NCBI RefSeq assembly: GCF_000003195.3
Contig: NC_012879.2
Location: forward strand, 36,573,596-36,637,595
DNA from: Sorghum bicolor
Lineage: Eukaryota > Streptophyta > Magnoliopsida > Poales > Poaceae
Reading direction: 5' to 3'
Length of the DNA stretch: 64,000 nt
The notes beneath the pieces were generated by a model. It made no database searches. It was not told where the DNA came from and saw only the letters and a program-made list of their open reading frames with translations. A program made the translations under genes and the position numbers. Shown in pieces: positions 1 through 11,100 of this stretch (the stretch's first letter is position 1; every line of letters starts with the position of its first letter).

Positions 1-952
1 GTCGCCAGAATCGTCCTCAGGTACTGGCGGTGCCTGCCGAACCCGCGAATTGGTCTTGGATAGTGTAATACGGTGACCTGTAGCTCACTTGATCACTGAG
101 TGTGGTTTGTGTGGGGAATAAACTCGATAGCTGGTTAGAAATCGATTCGAAACGCCATCGCTCCTGGATAGTGAGCACTTGACTTGAGCTTCATCATCGT
201 AGTAATGTTTACGGAACACTTGGATGGTTATGGTATGATGATGATGTTGGAAATGCCACATCGAATATGGGTACTACTGTTGTATCTTAATCAAGTGATT
301 GCTCTAGTACAGGTGCTAATATAGATGACAGGTAATGATTATTAACTTGAGCTAAATACCTAAAAAGTTACTTACCTGTAACCTAAGCTTTTTATGCAAA
401 AAGTGTTGTCAAGCTAGCCCCACCAATAAAGCCTTGCATACTCCTTGGTGCCATATTATTTCTGGTTTATGACGGGTTAGTCTAGCTGAGTACCTTCTTG
501 TACTCAGGGTTTATTCCCACTTGTTGCAAGTTGTGCTTTATCATGGCTACTGCAAGAATTGGATGACCCCTACCGTAGTGGAGTGTGATCATGGGCATGA
601 TCCTTCTTAGTTACCTCATCTATACTGCTTTTGTTGGAGTTGACCAAGATACTGGCATGTATTTGAAACAAGGGTAATGTTAGTTTCAAAATTACTCTAC
701 TTCCGCTATTTTTCAACTCAAGTTGTAATAACTATATTGCACTCAGATGTATATCAAACTACTTGTGAAATGGATGCAACATGTGACTTGTTATGTTGAA
801 TCACTACGATCTTGGCTTCTATGATGGTTGGTTTGAAATCCTTCGTGATCTCACGGACTACCGGGTTTATGAGAGTTCGATTATGTTAAAGCAACTACTA
901 TGGCGGGAGTTTTTCATAGTTGATCTCTTGTAAATTGGGCGGTTCTGTTACA
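1..952 (+). mobile_element. Tekay/Del-type LTR, 3' part of a 5' LTR (cut by window start)
   Basis: This stretch aligns by eye with the last 1 kb of the solo LTR ending at 55271: both share the block around 'gatcatgggcatgatcc', the 'ttgttatgttgaatcacta' block, and a terminal GGTTC(T/C)GT(T/G)ACA. It ends at 952 in GTTACA and is followed at once by a primer site like that of initiator-Met tRNA, so it is a 5' LTR on the plus strand. The start of the LTR lies outside the window. There is no coding capacity. The family call (Tekay/Del) rests on the primer site, the LTR ends and the LTR length seen in the two complete copies. Confidence 0.8.
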
Positions 953-1857
953 GTTGGTATCAAAGCAAGGTTCAACATTAAACTTGTCATATATGTATTT
1001 AAAACAAAAGATTTTGTTTTATAAAATTAGTTTTTGACAACTTGTAGCTATTATAGATAAAAGGTGTGTTCAAATCTAAAAAGGTTTTATCTAAGTATGC
1101 CAGTGGTCATTTCCTTTATGCCCAAATAAGGACCTTTAGGTGGCTTATTTAAGTACTGACTTGGGGGTTTCTGCATCATATTTCTATTTCGTTGCTCATA
1201 CGACATGCAATAGTATGAGTGCCATTCATTTGAATGGTAATGTATGGATCATTTTTCCTCTACGCCTCGGTAAGTGTGAGTTGTGAGAGCATGATCGGAT
1301 ACACCGCCGATCCAGGGGAGTGCTTTTGGTACTAGATCATGTGCATATTTTACATGTGCCAATGAAAAGGTACTGCATGATGGGTGATTCCATCCTTAGG
1401 GGCGATGCCGTCACTAGGACGATGATGTGGGTAGTAGCACTACACATACGAGTATGGGGATACGCGTGTGTGGAACGCATAGCTTTTAAATCTTGTACAA
1501 CATGTTTCATACTGTGGCTGGGCTGAAATGAGTTTTCTGCAGGTATGCTAACCACGATTACGTAAATTGAATATAGCTTACGGCTAGTTATATGTCGAGA
1601 GTGTACGTGTTATGCCATCGACATAGAACGTGATTGCCATCTTAGGCTAGAAATTTTGTCAGAACGAATTGCACGAAGCATGCATCATCATGATTGTTGT
1701 GTTGTGTATAACTATGCTTCTCTCACGTTTGTTCTAACAATAAGTAACATGTGAATCAATGTGTGTCACCTTGCTTGTGTATAGTTAGATAAAATGCTTT
1801 GCTCCATGTTGCTTGAATAGCTGTAATTGAAGGTAGGGTGTGATTAGCTTTGTTTTG
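953..1857 (+). mobile_element. Tekay internal leader, truncated
   Basis: AT-rich sequence follows the primer site with no reading frame longer than about 70 codons. It is read as the untranslated leader of the Tekay element whose LTR precedes it. It stops abruptly at about 1857, where Tat antisense-gene sequence begins, so gag and pol of this element are missing from the window. I see no target duplication at the junction; a deletion or later rearrangement is likely. Confidence 0.6.
955..970 (+). other. Primer binding site (initiator Met tRNA type)
   Basis: TGGTATCAAAGCAAGG begins two bases after the LTR end. It differs by one base in its first 12 from TGGTATCAGAGC, the usual plant initiator-Met primer site. 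This fixes the LTR end and the plus-strand orientation. Confidence 0.8.
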
Positions 1858-1863
1858 CCCAGC

Positions 1864-1993
1864 GGCGCGACCCACTCGGGCCATGTCGAGGAAGCAAGGG
1901 GTGAAGGAGCTCCTCCTTCTCCAAGTCTTGCAACCGGCGCTCTGTCATGGTTGATGGGCACCACTCGTCGGCGGCAATAAGCCTCACCAACAT
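1864..1993 (-). pseudogene. 5' fragment of Tat antisense gene
   Basis: Read on the minus strand from the ATG at 1993, the first about 30 codons match the N-terminus of the TatM antisense protein: a VRL-AADEW block, then MTERRL, then an acidic LEKEEL block. A one-base deletion after that block puts the following codons out of frame relative to TatM. The copy then runs into the truncation near 1860. It is a dead fragment, but it shows that a third, older element carried the same gene in the same place. Confidence 0.75.
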
Positions 1994-2135
1994 CTTCCTG
2001 GGCGGTGGAAGGCGACTCTACAAGTCTCTCCTCTCAAGGACGTATCGTGCCTCAGGTGCGCAGGAAGGTGCAGGGAGAGCAAGAGCAAAGGCGATGGCAA
2101 GATGCGCAAGGGACAACAGCCGGGTGGAGCACCAA

Positions 2136-2143
2136 TATTTATA
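2136..2143 (-). promoter_or_regulatory. TATA box of the TatF antisense gene
   Basis: TATAAATA on the minus strand, about 145 bases before the fragment's ATG. The same octamer sits about 140 bases before the ATG in TatM and TatP, so position and sequence are kept in three copies. Confidence 0.6.
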
Positions 2144-2952
2144 AGCATCCCGTAATGGCCCGATCCGACAATCACGGTAACGTCCTCAATGAATGCACCG
2201 CCTAACGGTCTAATTTTTCTATGGCAGGACGTTACGGATTCCGCAAACGGAACAGCGCCGCAATGGTTACCTCCTAAAAAGGCGCGCCCAATGGGCAGGA
2301 AAACAAACCGTTGTGGCCCTTCCTTCTGTCGCAAGGTAAGTTTGGCACCCACCGCTGCAGGAACCTCGAGGGAGCGTAGACTGGCCCATCGACCAGGTTC
2401 GACAGTCGGCCTCGAGCACCCGAGTCAGGGGTGTTCAGTGAGTGGTCGAAACAAGGCACGCCTCGAGAACTCGTTGGAAGTATCCAAGGCAAGGGCAAGT
2501 AGGTCAAGAGGAATCCCCACGGGGGGAGGCGTCGAGCCGCTGGACACTATCGAACGAGACCAGTATCATTGACCACACTAAGCCTAGCTTTATTGAGAAT
2601 GCCTCCGGGCTGCAGCCAACCCCATCGAACGGGGCATGGGTTCTCGCTTGGATTACCCAATAAAAGCTCACCCAGGACGATGATGCTCACCCCATTAGGA
2701 GTACGTCATGATCCTAGCAACAAAAGGGTAAAACCGGCCAACGAGGTTCGGAGGTTCCCTCCCAGAACAAACGCCCCTCACCAAAATGGGAAATTGGGAG
2801 CGGTTAGATCTGAAAGAGCAATATAGCCCTCAAAGGAGTCCAAGACTCCTTTAAGGCCTCGGGGACTACCCCCACCGGGGGCCGTTCGCGTGACCCCCAT
2901 GGAAACTCAACCATCAGAAGAACCCCTGTTCGAGCACAAGTGCTCAAACAGG

Positions 2953-2966
2953 GGCTCATGGGCTAC
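2953..2966 (+). other. TatF polypurine tract
   Basis: A GGGCTCATGGGCTAC-like stretch abuts the LTR start at 2967. It corresponds to the CTCGGGGGCTAC tract of TatP and TatM, with a base change that interrupts the G run. Confidence 0.6.
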
Positions 2967-3012
2967 TGTCGAGGATATAAATAGGGGGTACCCCAACCAA
3001 CACTAAGAATGA
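2967..3012 (+). repeat. TatF 3' LTR, first 46 bases only
   Basis: Begins TGTCGAGGATAT and matches the first about 45 bases of the other Tat LTRs, including the GGGGTACCCC block. It is then replaced by Athila-derived sequence. The rest of this LTR is not found in the window. Confidence 0.65.
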
Positions 3013-3069
3013 GAAGATTGTTGGGCATTCTTAATGTTATTACCAAAAGTAGACTTAGTTTTCTATTTA

Positions 3070-3083
3070 TGATAACGGTGCCA
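3070..3083 (-). other. Degenerate Athila primer binding site
   Basis: TGGCACCGTTATCA on the minus strand resembles TGGCGCCGTTGCCG, the tRNA-Asp-type primer site known from Athila elements, and lies about 4 bases from a CA LTR end at 3088. It is decayed and the assignment is tentative. Confidence 0.45.
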
Positions 3084-4232
3084 AAAATGCCAAACCTATC
3101 CCTCATGCCACTTAAGCCAAGTTGTCATCCCCAGCATGACATGAGAGATGTGGTATTGAAATATGCAATTGCTCTTCTAAATAAATAATAAATGAGATCT
3201 GCAAGCGCATAGATTAATACCGATGTAGCGTTTTGGAATGAAATATGGTTATTTATATTTTTACCACTGGGAAGGGATTACTAACATCAGTGTTGATTAT
3301 GGAATGAAATATGGAACTGAGTATCTATGATTGCATGTGTAATAGAGAGCATTCATCTATCTATTGCATAAAGGGATAAATGTCACATAAAATATAGATA
3401 AAGCATGAATGGTGACAAAGATAACTAATCTGATTAGCATAACTAGCCACATATAATAATGATAAGCACCTCAATAGATATTCTAGCAAGTTATTAGCAT
3501 GGGATTAGGATGAACTACAATAATATTTCCTAAGTTATTCTTAACTATAAAGTCTAGCATATCATAGTTAGTGCAATTATACTTGGCAATCATTGCAAAA
3601 ATGACTACGCCCATACATAGTGATATGATCAAGGAAGATGAGACACATAGCAATCACTCCCCTGTAATAATGTTGCTCTGCCTGCCCTATACACAGGAGG
3701 GGCACTATATAAGAATCAATGGAGCTGTCACCACCATGAACTACCTCGCGATCCGGCATATTGGGTACAATCACAGATAAATATGGTATAGGCACCATGC
3801 CTACACAATATCTACCATTTACCTATGGATCCGATGGATAAACGCTATATGATCCCAAACATGTATATAATTCCAATCTAACTAAGCTAAGCATATAACT
3901 ATGATAAACTAAGAACGATATAATTGCAAATATAAACAAGTAGAGCAAAGTCATAATCAATATATTGAAATAGAACAAAGCTGAATTCATAATAATGAAG
4001 AACAATGATAAACAAATAAAGAACAGTAGAGGAATTACCAAGAATCCTCTTGACAGATCCAGAAACCAATCGAAGATTGACTCCTTCTAGTTCTAGTGCA
4101 ATGTAGCTATGCTAAACTAGAGATCTAGTTGATGTGGTGGCTCTATGGCTTGATCAGAGACTCTCCTCCTGATGAATGAATTAGGGTTTGAGGAATGAGA
4201 ATGAGTGTCTCCTCCAAGGGCGAGGGGGCCTG

Positions 4233-4240
4233 CTTATATA
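4233..4240 (-). promoter_or_regulatory. TATA box of the AthE LTR
   Basis: TATATAAG on the minus strand, in the same relative place as TATATAAG in the AthD LTR (28018-28027), about 130 bases from the GGGCGGGCGCCC patch. Confidence 0.5.
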
Positions 4241-4637
4241 GCCCCTCCAAATGAATATGGGTTGTCGGATCAAACCGACCTTAATCGCATGGTTTCCCTT
4301 AATCCTTTAGGTCGGTGGAGCATTATCCGCGAGACAGATCCTTATTGGCTGAGAGACGTGGGCGGGCGCCCAAGGGGGGAGGGCAGGTGCCCATCCCCCG
4401 GGCCTGCTCGGCCTCCCGCTCGTTACCGTGGCTTCTGGACTCTTCTAGATGTTGGATAATTGCGGTGCACGTTAATATCTCTATGTAAACCCAACGTGTG
4501 GACCTTTCCTCCATATTATCTGATAACCCCCTACAGAAATAGACAAACACCAAAACTCATAGAATTCTATCAGATAAAACCCTAAGTCTGGGTGTTGGTC
4601 GCATTTGGATCCTTTTATTTATTTATTTGATGATTAT

Positions 4638-5079
4638 TGTCGAGGGTGTCAATAAGGGGTACCCCAACCAATGCTCATAACGAGAGGACCCGTACACAAA
4701 TCGAGTCCCCTGACTCGACGCCCACGCTGACACGCGTGACTACCAAAGCACGATGCCAACCATAGCCTCAAGCACGGAAAAAGGATCGTGCGAACCGACA
4801 GAGGCTCGACTGGACAGCGACCGTCGAATACGGAACCGACTCGTACGAATTGACAGGCCTCAAGCGCAAGGACACCGTCCGCCGCCTGTCGCGGGTACGG
4901 GAACCAGGGCATTTAATGTGCCTGACGTGTTCTCACCTAACCCGACAGTCACGGGAAACGTGATAGGGAGCGAGCACCCATCCAATCCCCCTTTTTGCAG
5001 CTTTATTCCTTTAGATGAGCTAGAGTACGGCCAAGCACAGTAAGACAGTCGTGACGTCGCATCACGACCCCCCTCGAGG
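4638..5079 (+). repeat. TatO 5' LTR, first part
   Basis: Starts TGTCGAGGGTGTC with the GGGGTACCCC block and is collinear with the first 440 bases of the TatP LTR. It ends with CGAGG (5075-5079), one copy of the 5-base duplication made by the Tekay insertion. Confidence 0.85.
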
Positions 5080-6281
5080 TGTCACAGAACCGACCAAATT
5101 ATAAGAGTTCAAGTGCAGAAACGATCGTCCAGCAATCAAGTTTCCAAACTTGAGCCCATATAATCCCGGTAGTCAATTGAAATCATGAAGGACTTCAAAC
5201 CAACTCGCAACAAACCAAGATTGTAATAGTTCAACATAAACACAACGAATGTTACATAGTCATACATTGCCGTCGAAGCGGCACCACATCGGAGTATTAA
5301 GTTATTCCAACACTTGTTCGAAATAGCGGAAGCAAAATAGTTACACACACATTCCAAAGTTCAGTTCATAAGTTCGGGTTACTGCCAGAGTCTACACCAC
5401 CCTTCCAAAAGCAACAGGTATGAAGTTGTTAGAGAACCGTGCCCAACGGTTAGTCCTCATCCCCAGCGGGATGGAGACAGGTCTTGCAGAAACCGTCATA
5501 GAAGATGTCATCTACAACAGGTGGGAATAAACCCTGAGTACGGGAATGTACTCAGCTAGACTTGCCCGTCGAGTAAAACATAAAAGACACCAAGGATCAT
5601 GCAAGGCTAAATATCAAGTGGAGCTGGTTGACTCACCTTTGCCAAAAGCTTAACTCACAACTACGTTATTTTGAGAGCATCATCTTTAATTATCATCAAC
5701 TTACCACTAGATTGGCACCTATGCTACAACACATCACTTGATTATTACAAACAATAATAACCATATCAAATTCATCATATGTTCTTCTTGCTATCATCAT
5801 TTTCATGAACCAAGTTCATTAGTGAATGCTACGTTTGCCGCTGCTCTGTCAAGTTCTCACTAACCGGGAGAGACGGCGATTCGAATCGAATTCCTATCCA
5901 GCTGGAGGGTTATTCCTAGCACTCACCCAAGCATCCCCTGACGGAGAGCCAACGGGTCACCTTTGGTACAACTCAGGAATCGCGGCTCCGATCTGCGCCG
6001 CATTCCCAGGGCTACCACTTTGCCAGGGAGGTCAGGAATTTTAACTCACCTGCCTTTGGGCTTACGCCAATGGTCCCCCGCACACCGCACTTCCTCCGGT
6101 AGTGCGCACTTTATACTTGCCGGTCTTCCGGCCTGAGTCATACTACTCGGCTTCGCGGTCGGAACGAGTTATCCGGCCAACTAAGTGTTAGGCATGCGTT
6201 CAACATGACAAGAGGACGTACAACGATCGGTCCTTAGCTGCGACAGACGGAGTCACTACAAACTTGCGAAACTACGCCTGG

Positions 6282-7329
6282 TGTCGGTGTTTTTCCCCCG
6301 GGGGGGGTCACACCAACGAGTAAATTTGTATGCGTGCTCCCTTTTCCGGATGGTGATGCAAGAAAACACAGAGATTTATCCTGGTTCGGGCAAAAGAAGG
6401 CCCTACGTCCAGCGGGGGGGAGAGAGTTTGTATTATCTTGCACCTAAGTGCTTGTACAGGGGCGAATACAGGCGTGGTGTGAAGTGTGGAGCTTTACTAC
6501 GTATGAGCGTGGTCTTGTGTTGTGATGTCCCCCTCTTCTATTCCTGAGTCTCTCCTTTTATAGCTCCAAGGAGAGACACAGGGTACATGCGTAGATGTTA
6601 GAGTAGGGATCGATAGCCGCATGGAGCGCTGACCTACTCGAGGCTTCCGTACGACATGGCCTCGAGCCGTCCCATCTTGATAGCCCGGTGATGGTTACGC
6701 GTGCTCCTGCGTTCTGCCCTGCCAGCCGCCTTGTGCTGGTTCTGAGGTCGCATGCTTGTATGGTATGGTGGCGGATCCGGCGGGGTAGCTGTGGTGTTGT
6801 CAGTCGACGCCCAACTTGTCCCTGGGAAGGGACCTTGTTCAGTCGAGGGTCGGGCGCCGCGTAATATGCTGATATCTGGAGCGCTGACCTTGGGTGTCTC
6901 GAGGGGGTCCCGATTAGACGTTCCACCCTGGTTTCCTGCGTCCTGACACGCCCTGGATCGTTCGGTGGGAAGGCTGCAAAAAGAACGATGGGACGGAAGC
7001 TTGTTCCCTATCACGCCTTCCGTGACCCGTGTGTTAGGTGGGGAAGCGTCAGGTGCATTTAATGCTCTGGCCCGCGTGCGCGCGTCAGGCGGCGGACAGT
7101 GTCCTTGCGCCCGACGCCTCTCGGTTCGCTCGAACCCGCTTCCGTTTTCAACGGTAGTCGTCGCTCGAGCCCTGACCGATTCGCTCGACGCTATTTCCGT
7201 CTTCGAGGCTGCGACCGTTGACGGCGGTGCATACGTAAGATTAGAGCGTCGAATTGAGGGTCTCGACCTTCGTACGGGCAATCTCATAATACGTATCGCT
7301 GAGGGTACCCCCTACCGATACCCTCGACA
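6282..7329 (-). repeat. TatM 3' LTR
   Basis: Minus-strand ends are TGTCGAGGGTATC (7329) and CACCGACA (6282). It holds a TATAAAAG box, a C-run/G-run junction near its end, and matches 19445-20491 nearly base for base. Confidence 0.93.
6555..6562 (-). promoter_or_regulatory. TATA box in the TatM 3' LTR
   Basis: TATAAAAG on the minus strand; the same box occurs at 19717-19724 in the 5' LTR, at 24022 in TatO and at 59791 in TatP. It probably sets the start of the element's transcript. Confidence 0.6.
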
Positions 7330-7343
7330 GTAGCCCCCGAGCC
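7330..7343 (-). other. TatM polypurine tract
   Basis: On the minus strand GGCTCGGGGGCTAC abuts the LTR start at 7329. The same tract precedes the TatP 3' LTR at 59047-59060. It would prime plus-strand DNA synthesis. Confidence 0.75.
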
Positions 7344-8161
7344 CTCGGAGGAGTTTTTGACTCCTTCGAGGGTTATGTTGTCTAATTCGCAGAAACGCTT
7401 TCGACACCAGTGGTGGAAGGTTCTGACTGGCTCGTTTTTGCCCGGGGGTTTCGACGTACTCTCGATAGAGCGAGCGTCTTCCATCCCAAATTGAGTTCCT
7501 GGCGGGTAGTCCAAGTGAGAACCTGTGCCCCTTTCGAGGGGGTCAGCTGTAGCCCGGAGGCGTCCTCATAAAGCAGGGTCGACGTGGTCGGGGATACCAG
7601 TCTCATTCGATAGAGACCGGCGGCTCGATGCCTCCCGTCGGGGGGATTCCTCTCGACTGTCTCGACCCTACCTTGAACATCGCCAGCGAGTCCTCGAGGC
7701 GGGCCTCGATCTTCGACCGCTCGCTGGGGATCCCTGACTCTGGCGCTCGAGATCGGCTATCGAACCCTTTTGGCGGGCCAGCCATCGACCTCTCGAGACT
7801 TTTGTGGTTACGTCCCTTGGCTTACGAGGGAAGGAGACGGCCGTGGCGGTTCGCCTTTCTGCCCGTTGGGCGCGCCTTTTTAGGCGGATGACGTTACGAC
7901 ACCGTATCGGCGAGGAATTCGGAGAGTCCGGCCTGTGAGGAGAGAGAGAGGACTGTCAGGCGGCGCATTTATGGGGAGAGTTACCTTGCTTCTCGGATCT
8001 GTCCGTTGGCGGACAGCTGCCTATAAATACGTCGTCGCGTCACCGCCGTAACTCTCCCTTCCGCCTTCTCGTTCTTATTCCTTCGCTGCCTTTGCTTTCT
8101 CGCCATCTCACGCGCACACGCCCCCTCGAGCTGTAGCGAACCCACCGTCCCTTTAGCCGAG
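7344..8161 (+). promoter_or_regulatory. Promoter and 5' leader region of the TatM antisense gene
   Basis: This 818-base stretch lies between the polypurine tract and the antisense ATG. It is rich in TCGA and CTCGAG motifs and shows no gene of its own; open frames near 7382-7891 do not persist in the homologous regions of TatP (58127-59046) and TatF. The TATA box at 8022 and the leader that follows point to a dedicated promoter facing away from the LTR. Confidence 0.6.
8022..8029 (+). promoter_or_regulatory. TATA box of the TatM antisense gene
   Basis: TATAAATA, 140 bases before the ATG at 8162. The octamer and its spacing are kept in TatP (58265-58272) and TatF (2136-2143). Confidence 0.7.
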
Positions 8162-11100
8162 ATGCCTGTAAGACTCGTCGCCGCCGACGACTGGCGCCCG
8201 TCGTCGATGACGGAGCGCCGGCTGTTAGAGCTTGAGAAGGAGGGACTGCTGCGCCGCCACACCTCGCTGTCGTCGCCAGAGTGGATCGCGCCGCCGGCGA
8301 GTCACAGGGCTCCTCAGCCGCCCGAGGGCTACGTGGTGTCGTTCGCCAAGTTTCACCGCCACGGTCTGGGCGCGCCCCCAAGCCGCTTCATGCGGGCCCT
8401 CTGCTTCCATTATGGGGTGGAGCTCCAGCACTTCTCTCCGAACGCCATCACCGTGGCGGCGGTCTTCGCCGCCGTGTGTGAGGGCTTTCTGGGGATGATG
8501 CCGCACTGGGAGCTGTGGCTCCACCTCTACAGGGGCGAGCTGTTTCACGCCTCCACCGGAACCACGGGCGTAAGGAAGCCCGTGCGGGCGGGTTGCCTCA
8601 ATCTGGTGCAGAAGACGGGGAAGACGGACCGGCCGCGGGAGTACATCCCGGTAGGGTTGTCGACCAACCACGCGGGCTGGGACTCCCAATGGTTCTACCT
8701 GCGGAACGACGACAACCTCCTGCCTTCCTACTCGGGCCGCCTGATCTTGGAGCGTCCAGCGGACTGGACGTACGGCGTCATCCAAGCTCACCAGTCTCGG
8801 CTCGACCCTCTCCTCGACGCCCTGAAGAAGCTTCGCCAGGAATGTTTGACCGCCGCCCTCGTCCTCTCAGCCGTCCATCATCGGAGAGTTCTCCCTCTGA
8901 TGTCACGACCGTTGAGGATGGACGAGATGGGCCCTGGCGTCTCATCTCGGGACCTCGAGGCATGTCGGATGTCCAACGAGCCTCCGGCGGACGACGAGGT
9001 CGCGGCCCGAGTTAGGGCCGCAATTGCCGGTGATTTTCAGCCGGAGCATGTCAACGGCTTCCCAATGAGACCTGACGCAGGCTCGATCGATCTGGTACGC
9101 TTTCTTCTTACGCGCATCCCCGATTCTGGGTTTCCTTTCTCTCCTCTCCTTTTTCTAAGTCTACCTTAGTTTTGGCAGGGTCGGATTGATGTCCGGTCCT
9201 CGAGGCCTCCGGTAAAGGAGGACGAGGTCGATCGCGACAAACGGCGCCAATCCGCCGAAAAGCTGAAGTCTGCCAAGGACTCCGCAAAGAAAGGAGAGAA
9301 GAAGAAGAACCTCGACCGCCAAGCATTAGAGGCGCGTCGAGCCAAATCCAGGCAGAGGGGGGAGCCTGAGGAAGAATCCCCCAATGATGACGATGATGAC
9401 GACGAGGACAGCGACGACTCCGAGGGGATGGCGTCGCACCTCGATCGGATTCTCGAGGGCCCGCCTCGAGGCGACGCCGACGCCCCCCGAACAGAGGCGC
9501 CAGAGGAGGGTCCGAGCGGATCTCGTCGTCCCCGGGCCGACACCCCTCCCGCGCCCAAGGCGGGACAAGACGCACCGCGCCCTCCCCCGGTGCCCAGGGA
9601 GAGCGATCCGGCTAGGTCCCAGGCGTCGGGGCCGCTAACCCGTGGTCGCGCCGCGGCCTCTGAGAGAGGAGACGCCGACCGTAAGAGCGCGGGTCCCGGC
9701 GTCCGCCAGGCGGGGACCGACGTTCCTAAGCCTGTTCGTGCCCTCGAGGGGCCCGGAGCCCCGACGAGGGGTGGCTCGAGGCCCGCTGGTCGGGGTGGCG
9801 GAAGGCGAGCCGTTCTCCCCGTGGGGTAAGTCTTTTTTGATGTTGCGGTTTTTGTCTTCCCATTCTTCCACCTTTCCTCATATGCCGACCTTTTCTCAGG
9901 TTGAAGCGGACCCTTGAGCAGGCCCAACCGTCTATGGCCAAGAGGCTCAGAACGGGTGCCACCTCCCAGGAACCAGGTTCGTAGTTAATTCCCGGGCGTC
10001 GCGATGTTCTCATGTTGGTTATCATAACGTCTGACCCTTACCCTTTATTTTGTAGGCTCATCCGGCCCCCAACCTCCAGCCGGCGTTGAGAGGGCTTCAT
10101 CTCGTCCCGCGCCTACTCCGCCGCCGCCGACTCATGGTGCGGCCCCCCAGACGCGAGCGTTAGAGGGAGCCCCCGAGCCCTCTCGATTGGGGGTCGAGGG
10201 GGAACCTATCACCATCAGCGATACGTCTGATGGCAACGAAGCGTCTGGGGGTGCTCGACCTATGGAGGAAGAAGCATCGACCCCCAACGTCGCGGGACGG
10301 ATTCCCTGGCCTGCAGGCCTTCGAGCTCTCGAGGCGCAAAGGAAGATGGTGGAGGAGGAGGAGCGGGAGAGCGAGGCGGCGCAGCCGTCACTGGAGCAGC
10401 AGCAGCAGCGACCCCAGCCGGAGGAGCAGCTGCAGCATCAGCTGGAGGAGCAGCAGCAGCAGCTGGGGCAGCAACAGCAGCTGGTGGGCCAAGAGGACGA
10501 GCCACTCGAGCCCCCGCCTCAAGGTTTGGCCGAACCGGCGCCACTGGCGTCGCAAGAGCCCGGCGATCAAGAGGGAAATTTGCCGGTGTACGGACCTCCC
10601 ACCCCAGCGTGGCTCCTCCAGGGGGCGCCTGCCGCGATCCGGGCAGAGTCGGGGCGAGCGGACGGAGTGGTGGCGCTCGCCTGCATGATGCGCACCCCCA
10701 CCGACCCCGAGTCCGAGATCAAGAGGACGATCTACGGCATGGACGGGATCGCCCCAGGGTTCCTCCGGGAGCGTCGAGCATGGGAGGACCGCTTTCCCTC
10801 TGAGGAGGATGAGATCGGGTCATCTGGGAGCAAGGACGGTACGTGGAAGACGGTGGACGACAACGGGCGGTTCCCTTGCCTCGCCGACCTGTTCTTGCGC
10901 CACGGGGGTTCCCTCGAGACCGTCGAGAACTTTCTCCGCGGCGTCAAGGTGTGGGCTGATCGGGAGATGGAGAACTGGTGTCCCTATCGGATTCGTATCC
11001 GAGCTTCCAGCGACCCGTCCGAGCCCAATATCTTCCTCGACGACAAGAAGGAGGTCGAGAAGTGGGAGCATGTCGAGGAGCTCCGCCTTTGGATGAAACA

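Larger units (their letters stand above)
1858..2966 (+). mobile_element. TatF: 3' internal fragment of a Tat gypsy element
   Basis: This is homologous to 58030-59060 of TatP and to the reverse complement of 7330-8290 of TatM. It carries the 5' end of the antisense gene (minus strand), its upstream promoter region, and the polypurine tract before the 3' LTR. Divergence is clearly greater than between TatM and TatP, so this is an old copy. Its gag-pol half is lost at the junction near 1857. Short open frames here, such as those around 2189-2826, are not genes. Confidence 0.75.
3013..4637 (-). mobile_element. AthE: Athila-like 5' LTR, primer site and leader stub
   Basis: Between 4205 and 4637 this matches the AthD LTR (27990-28430) block by block: a TATATAAG box, the GGGCGGGCGCCC patch, the 'cttctagatg' block and the 'ctgataaccccct' block. 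Near 3200-3270 it shares the GATC(T/C)GCAAGCGCA and TTTTTACCACT blocks with the other LTR end. On the minus strand the LTR would end at about 3088, followed by a degenerate Asp-type primer site (3083-3070) and about 57 bases of leader. The LTR lacks its terminal few tens of bases because TatO inserted at 4638. No gene is present. Confidence 0.65.

Noticed and set aside
2189..2826. Short open frames between the TatF antisense fragment and its LTR
   Set aside because: The homologous regions of TatM and TatP do not keep these frames; the region is promoter and leader.
6634..7287. A 217-codon minus-strand frame in the Tat LTRs, also seen at 19796-20449, 30102-30785 and 58970-59719
   Set aside because: It is open in all LTR copies because the LTR is GC-rich and TCGA-rich; it lies mostly upstream of the LTR TATA box, and no domain is seen. 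Conservation follows from LTR identity, not coding.
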